Source: Candidatus Saccharimonadota bacterium (GTDB taxonomy: Bacteria > Patescibacteriota > Saccharimonadia > UBA4664). From it: DNA of 16,229 nucleotides. Below the pieces are notes generated by a model, which saw only the letters and a program-made list of their open reading frames with translations, made no database searches and had not been told where the DNA came from. This document shows, piece after piece, positions 13,836-16,229 of the stretch. A program made the position numbers and the translations under genes. The stretch covers positions 1-16,229 of the forward strand of contig JARIHM010000004.1 of the NCBI GenBank assembly GCA_029288275.1. Direction: 5' to 3'. Within the stretch, counting starts at the first letter, position 1. Every line of letters starts with the position of its first letter.

Positions 13836-14244
13836 CCTTCACCTCCTTACCCGTCAACCAACCCTGATAAATCTTCCAACCACACAGGCTGAGCATTAGC
13901 GCCACAAAGACACTAAGGCCAGTAATGAGCTCCCACGGCACATTCTGAGCCGCAAAGGCCACGTAGACATAGGGAGCTGCGAATGAAGCTGCCACCACCG
14001 ATGCCCACCATATTACTGCCTCAACGCGACGCTCCTGACGCTTTACCAGAAGCGCTTCAATTAGCCTGGGAATGGCGTAAGCGTACGGCCAGGCTGTCAC
14101 CAAGTCGAGGACGAGAAAGACCCAAGGGTTCACATGATACGGCGCAAAGACGCCGTAAACGCTGATGAACCTTCCCACGACATAACCGTAGATGAAGAAC
14201 GTCGCACCGATTCGAGCTAGCCTACCACTCAAGTATCTTTTCAA
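13819..14244 (-). CDS. Four-helix membrane protein of unknown function, co-transcribed with the acyltransferase-like gene
   Basis: I place the start at the TTG at 14244 because a strong GGGAGG ribosome site ends about six bases before it. A GTG at 14262 is in frame but that ribosome site would lie inside the coding sequence. The 141-residue product has four hydrophobic segments, near residues 13-33, 40-58, 77-97 and 106-125, with a basic loop (K-R-Q-E-R-R, about 68-73) between the second and third. A short polar C-terminus overlaps the start of the acyltransferase-like gene by 17 bases, which implies coupled translation. I do not recognise the family. It could export, sense or anchor whatever the neighbour makes, but this is inference. 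Confidence 0.75.
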   Translation of the reverse strand: MKRYLSGRLARIGATFFIYGYVVGRFISVYGVFAPYHVNPWVFLVLDLVTAWPYAYAIPRLIEALLVKRQERRVEAVIWWASVVAASFAAPYVYVAFAAQNVPWELITGLSVFVALMLSLCGWKIYQGWLTGKEVKDAPIT

Positions 14245-14285
14245 CGGTACCCTCCCGTCCACTAGCTCTGGATAGAGTGTTTGTT

Positions 14286-14314
14286 ATGCTACCATAATTA
14301 TCTATAAAATTCAA
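14286..14314 (-). promoter_or_regulatory. Promoter for the membrane protein-acyltransferase pair
   Basis: On the minus strand TTGAAT (14309-14314) and TAGCAT (14286-14291) are 17 bases apart. Transcription near 14279 would give a leader of about 35 nt containing the GGGAGG ribosome site. It is divergent from the promoter of the second response regulator. Confidence 0.55.
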
Positions 14315-14336
14315 GATCATAATTTTCCATAAAGCG

Positions 14337-14366
14337 TTGCCAACCCCAACCCCGGAGGTATACACT
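14337..14366 (+). promoter_or_regulatory. Promoter for the second response regulator, likely leaderless
   Basis: TTGCCA (14337-14342, 5 of 6) is followed by TATACA (14359-14364) after 16 bases, or TACACT (14361-14366) after 18 bases. The ATG at 14373 is six to eight bases beyond. A GGAGG at 14354-14358 is about 14 bases before the ATG, too far for a standard ribosome site. Confidence 0.5.
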
Positions 14367-14372
14367 ACAGGT

Positions 14373-14759
14373 ATGAACGGCCAAAAGGTCAAAGTAGCGA
14401 TCATCGAGGACGATATGGCTATCGTCCAGATGTATCGTGTAAAGTTCGAGAATGAAGGCTATGAGGTGGCAACCGCCGGAGACGGCGAAGCGGGTCTTGA
14501 ACTTATTGAGTCTTTCCAACCAGATATCGTACTGTTGGATCTGATGATGCCACATATGAATGGCCTGGACATGCTCCAGAAGCTGCGAGCCCAGCCTAAC
14601 GGCAAGGCAGCCAAAGTCGTAGTACTCACTAACATGGGCGATACCGAAACGGCTACACGCGTATATAAAATGGCAGCTGATGATTACATTGTGAAGGCCG
14701 AGATGACTCCCAAAGAAGTAACTGAGCGCGTGAAATTATTGCTTTCTAAAGCCGTATAG
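14373..14759 (+). CDS. Second single-domain response regulator (CheY-like receiver)
   Basis: From the ATG at 14373 the product has 128 residues, a bare receiver domain. D13-D14 form the acidic pocket, D56 (L-L-D-L-M-M-P) is the phosphorylation site, and T86 and K108 complete the active site. An upstream in-frame TTG at 14337 would extend it, but that codon is part of the probable -35 box, so the shorter start is preferred. No kinase gene lies on the same strand; the kinase at 10900-13080 or one elsewhere must phosphorylate it. It is divergent from the acyltransferase-like pair and is followed six bases later by a small membrane-protein gene. Confidence 0.93.
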   Translation: MNGQKVKVAIIEDDMAIVQMYRVKFENEGYEVATAGDGEAGLELIESFQPDIVLLDLMMPHMNGLDMLQKLRAQPNGKAAKVVVLTNMGDTETATRVYKMAADDYIVKAEMTPKEVTERVKLLLSKAV

Positions 14760-14765
14760 TCTTCT

Positions 14766-14957
14766 TTGAAGAAATCAAAACTACAACGGTTTACGCATCG
14801 TGCCCGACAGGTGGCCTACATGCTGATGTGTATTGGGTTGGTCTTTGGCACGGTAGGTTATTTCGGGCTCCATAATGAACTTATTACCGCGCTGGGTATA
14901 GCCTTTATTGCTTTGAGTCTGGTGCCAGCGGTAATGGGCGGTATTATTCTCCCCTAA
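14766..14957 (+). CDS. 63-residue two-helix membrane protein following a response regulator
   Basis: The frame starts with TTG six bases after the response-regulator stop and encodes a basic N-terminus (K-K-S-K-L-Q-R) followed by two hydrophobic segments (about 17-34 and 40-61). A later ATG at 14820 has an AGGTGG about six bases upstream and could be the true start, but it would remove the basic N-terminus that normally orients such a protein. The family is unknown. Same-strand adjacency suggests co-transcription with the regulator. Confidence 0.55.
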   Translation: MKKSKLQRFTHRARQVAYMLMCIGLVFGTVGYFGLHNELITALGIAFIALSLVPAVMGGIILP

Positions 14958-14968
14958 CTAAAGCGAAA

Positions 14969-14991
14969 GCGGCCTCCCGAGGGGAGGCCGC
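14969..14991 (-). terminator. Rho-independent terminator after the paired small membrane proteins
   Basis: A perfect 10-bp stem (GCGGCCTCCC and its complement) with a GAG loop is followed on the minus strand by TTTCGCTTTAGTT. It lies 15 bases beyond the stop at 15007. The plus strand has no T-tract after the stem, so any effect on the plus-strand gene ending at 14957 would be weak. Confidence 0.75.
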
Positions 14992-15006
14992 CGTGGGCGG
15001 ACCAGA

Positions 15007-15276
15007 CTACGGCGTCAGGATGATGCCGTGGAATTTCAGCCAGTCCTCGAGCTTGTAGAACCTGGCCGTAACCAGGATCGTCAGTACGGCCAGCGGCCAC
15101 ACGGCCCAACGGCAGATCTCGACCAGCTCGAGGCTGGGCGTGAACTCCCGGGGATGCCCGTAGGCAATGCCAAGGCACAGGCCGGTCAGGAGGAGGCAGA
15201 GATAGGCCGCGAGACCCATGAAGGTGTAGAAACCGAGGCGATCGTAGGCACGAACCTCGGACGGCTTGTCGGACAT
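15007..15276 (-). CDS. 89-residue small membrane protein
   Basis: The ATG at 15276 is chosen because GGGAG lies about six bases upstream. A longer frame in the same phase extends to 15567, but its upstream part overlaps the neighbouring membrane-protein gene and looks like a low-complexity shadow. The product has two hydrophobic segments (about 15-40 and 57-73) between a charged N-terminus (S-D-K-P-S-E-V-R) and a C-terminus with K-L-E-D-W-L-K-F. No family is recognised. It follows the 82-residue gene by 20 bases on the same strand, so the two should form one transcript. Confidence 0.75.
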   Translation of the reverse strand: MSDKPSEVRAYDRLGFYTFMGLAAYLCLLLTGLCLGIAYGHPREFTPSLELVEICRWAVWPLAVLTILVTARFYKLEDWLKFHGIILTP

Positions 15277-15296
15277 GTGAGCTCCCTTCGGAATAG

Positions 15297-15545
15297 TCAG
15301 ACCGAGCGCAGGAACAGGTACAGCCGACGGCCCGGACGCCAGAGCGTCTTGACCGCGAGCACGATGGCCAGGAAGCCAACGAGCCCGACGAACAGGTTGA
15401 AGGTCGCGGCCGGCGACGGACCATCGATCGACACGCACTGACTGTAGATCGTCGCGTAAGCGGCAAACGCCGCGAGCAGGCCGAAGTACTGCATCAGTCT
15501 CACGGCACCAGGGTGCGTGAGGTAGAAACGCAGGTCGGACGTCAT
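15297..15545 (-). CDS. 82-residue small membrane protein
   Basis: The ATG at 15545 has an AAAGGA about nine bases upstream. The product has two hydrophobic segments (about 19-35 and 50-65), a single Cys (C37) in the loop between them, and a basic, aromatic C-terminus (W-R-P-G-R-R-L-Y-L-F-L-R). I do not recognise the family. With the 89-residue protein it forms a two-gene unit bounded by a promoter upstream and a terminator downstream. The paired two-helix design could reflect a heteromeric membrane complex or a small holin- or transporter-like pair; this is speculative. Confidence 0.75.
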   Translation of the reverse strand: MTSDLRFYLTHPGAVRLMQYFGLLAAFAAYATIYSQCVSIDGPSPAATFNLFVGLVGFLAIVLAVKTLWRPGRRLYLFLRSV

Positions 15546-15592
15546 GGCAGGAATCCTTTCGGTACAACCAAGCCTGAATGCTCGGCAGATAA

Positions 15593-15626
15593 ATTATATC
15601 ATACCATATATTTGTTCTAATTACAA
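15593..15626 (-). promoter_or_regulatory. Promoter for the paired small membrane proteins
   Basis: On the minus strand TTGTAA (15621-15626) is 17 bases from TATGAT (15598-15603), and a perfect TATAAT overlaps it at 15593-15598. The elements lie in the AT-rich gap just after the folD stop, so the downstream pair can be transcribed independently of folD. Confidence 0.6.
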
Positions 15627-15628
15627 CG

Positions 15629-16229
15629 CTAATACCTAGGATTTTGAGCGGCGATGAGCAGATTGTCGAACAGTGCGGCCACGGTCATGGGCCCAACGCC
15701 GCCAGGGTTAGGCGTAAGCGTAAGATCGGTGCGGTCATGAAGCTCCGGCGCCAGATCACTGGCCGGGGCGCCGGCGTCAACAACGACGGCGCCAGGCTTA
15801 ACCATGGCACTTGTGATCAGACCAGATTGACCAGTAGCGGTGATGATGATATCGGCTGCGCTGGTGACGGCGACCAGGTCCTGAGTAAATTCATCGGCGC
15901 GAGTCACATTCAAACCACTGGCCTCTAGCATGTCGGCTAGCGGGCGACCCACCAGGCGCCCCTGCCCTACCACGGCAATGGCCTTATCTTTCAGTACAAT
16001 ATTATAGGCCGCCAAAAGCCACAAAATAGCCTTGGGTGTGGCCACTTCAAAACTGCTGTGAGGCGCTAAGCCGTCTACATCCTTAGCAATTACGACGGCC
16101 GCCAATGCCTCGTCAGCGAGCTCGGGTGCATCAGCAAAAGGTAGTTGAATAATCAGACCAGTTAATGCTGGATCGGCGTTAAGCACGGCAATGCGGCCTA
16201 ACAACCCCTCCGGCGCCTCAGTATAGGTT
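15629..16229 (-). CDS. folD: FolD: methylenetetrahydrofolate dehydrogenase / methenyltetrahydrofolate cyclohydrolase, partial (N-terminus outside window)
   Basis: The frame runs in from the right edge, so only about the last 199 residues are visible. FolD interconverts 5,10-methylene-, methenyl- and 10-formyl-tetrahydrofolate using NADP in the cytosol. Family motifs are clear: I-I-Q-L-P-F, then K-D-V-D-G-L with the conserved substrate-side Asp, and the dinucleotide site G-Q-G-R-L-V-G-R-P-L. The C-terminal N-P-G-G-V-G-P-M-T-V is also present. The N-terminal domain with the catalytic Tyr and Lys lies outside the window. The middle glycine-rich site has Gln where many enzymes have Arg (GRS). An internal TTG at 16204 should not be taken as the start, since the conserved frame continues to the edge. 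Confidence 0.93.
   Translation of the reverse strand, partial: TYTEAPEGLLGRIAVLNADPALTGLIIQLPFADAPELADEALAAVVIAKDVDGLAPHSSFEVATPKAILWLLAAYNIVLKDKAIAVVGQGRLVGRPLADMLEASGLNVTRADEFTQDLVAVTSAADIIITATGQSGLITSAMVKPGAVVVDAGAPASDLAPELHDRTDLTLTPNPGGVGPMTVAALFDNLLIAAQNPRY

Noticed and set aside
14337..14372. N-terminal extension of the second response regulator from a TTG start
   Set aside because: The TTG is part of a probable -35 box and the extension (Pro/Thr-rich) is not part of the receiver fold; the ATG at 14373 fits the promoter.
15277..15567. Longer version of the 89-residue membrane protein, extended to 15567
   Set aside because: The extension overlaps almost all of the 82-residue membrane-protein gene in another frame and is Arg-rich, as expected for a shadow frame. 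The ATG at 15276 has a good ribosome site.

Overview
The window looks like chromosomal DNA from a member of the Patescibacteria (CPR), with a Saccharibacteria-like relative as my best guess. The reasons are indirect: a compact, gene-dense layout, a complete F-type ATP synthase operon with no respiratory genes beside it, single-domain response regulators, many very small membrane proteins, and TGA used as a normal stop (which argues against Gracilibacteria and Absconditabacteria). GC content is roughly in the mid-50s percent by eye. The taxon is an inference and cannot be proved from this window.

Layout. Positions 1-1347 (minus) hold most of a large uncharacterised membrane protein cut by the window edge. 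Positions 1438-1851 (minus) encode a compact beta-carbonic-anhydrase-like protein with its own promoter and terminator. Positions 2048-8586 (plus) are the ATP synthase operon in canonical order: atpZ/atpI-like, B, E, F, H, A, G, D, C. The genes overlap or nearly touch, except for a 101-nt gap before atpE. A small unknown gene (8628-8903, minus) has a short upstream leader ORF. It is transcribed divergently from a membrane-anchored polysaccharide deacetylase (9095-10171, plus), and the two promoters appear to share one -35 box.

Positions 10293-13080 (minus) form an operon of a 726-residue membrane histidine kinase with a 7TM-type N-terminus and GAF region, a single-domain response regulator, and a 59-residue two-helix membrane protein. 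Positions 13143-14244 (minus) encode a four-helix membrane protein overlapping a GNAT-fold protein that resembles LuxI/FeeM-type N-acyltransferases. Divergent from these is a second single-domain response regulator (14373-14759, plus) followed by another mini membrane protein (14766-14957). Two more small membrane proteins (15007-15545, minus) lie downstream of folD, which is cut at the right edge.

How it may work together. The ATP synthase can make ATP or, in a fermenter, hydrolyse it to maintain a proton gradient. The 10.3-15.0 kb region reads as a signalling island: a possible acyl-signal synthase, a multi-helix membrane kinase, two receiver-only regulators, and small membrane partners. 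This is the best candidate for an undescribed system, but the functional link is inference from position. A second general signal is that several transcript-leading genes lack a Shine-Dalgarno sequence and have a -10 box 6-8 nt before the start codon, suggesting leaderless mRNAs. Internal genes mostly carry clear Shine-Dalgarno sites. No tRNA, rRNA, CRISPR array or insertion sequence was seen.
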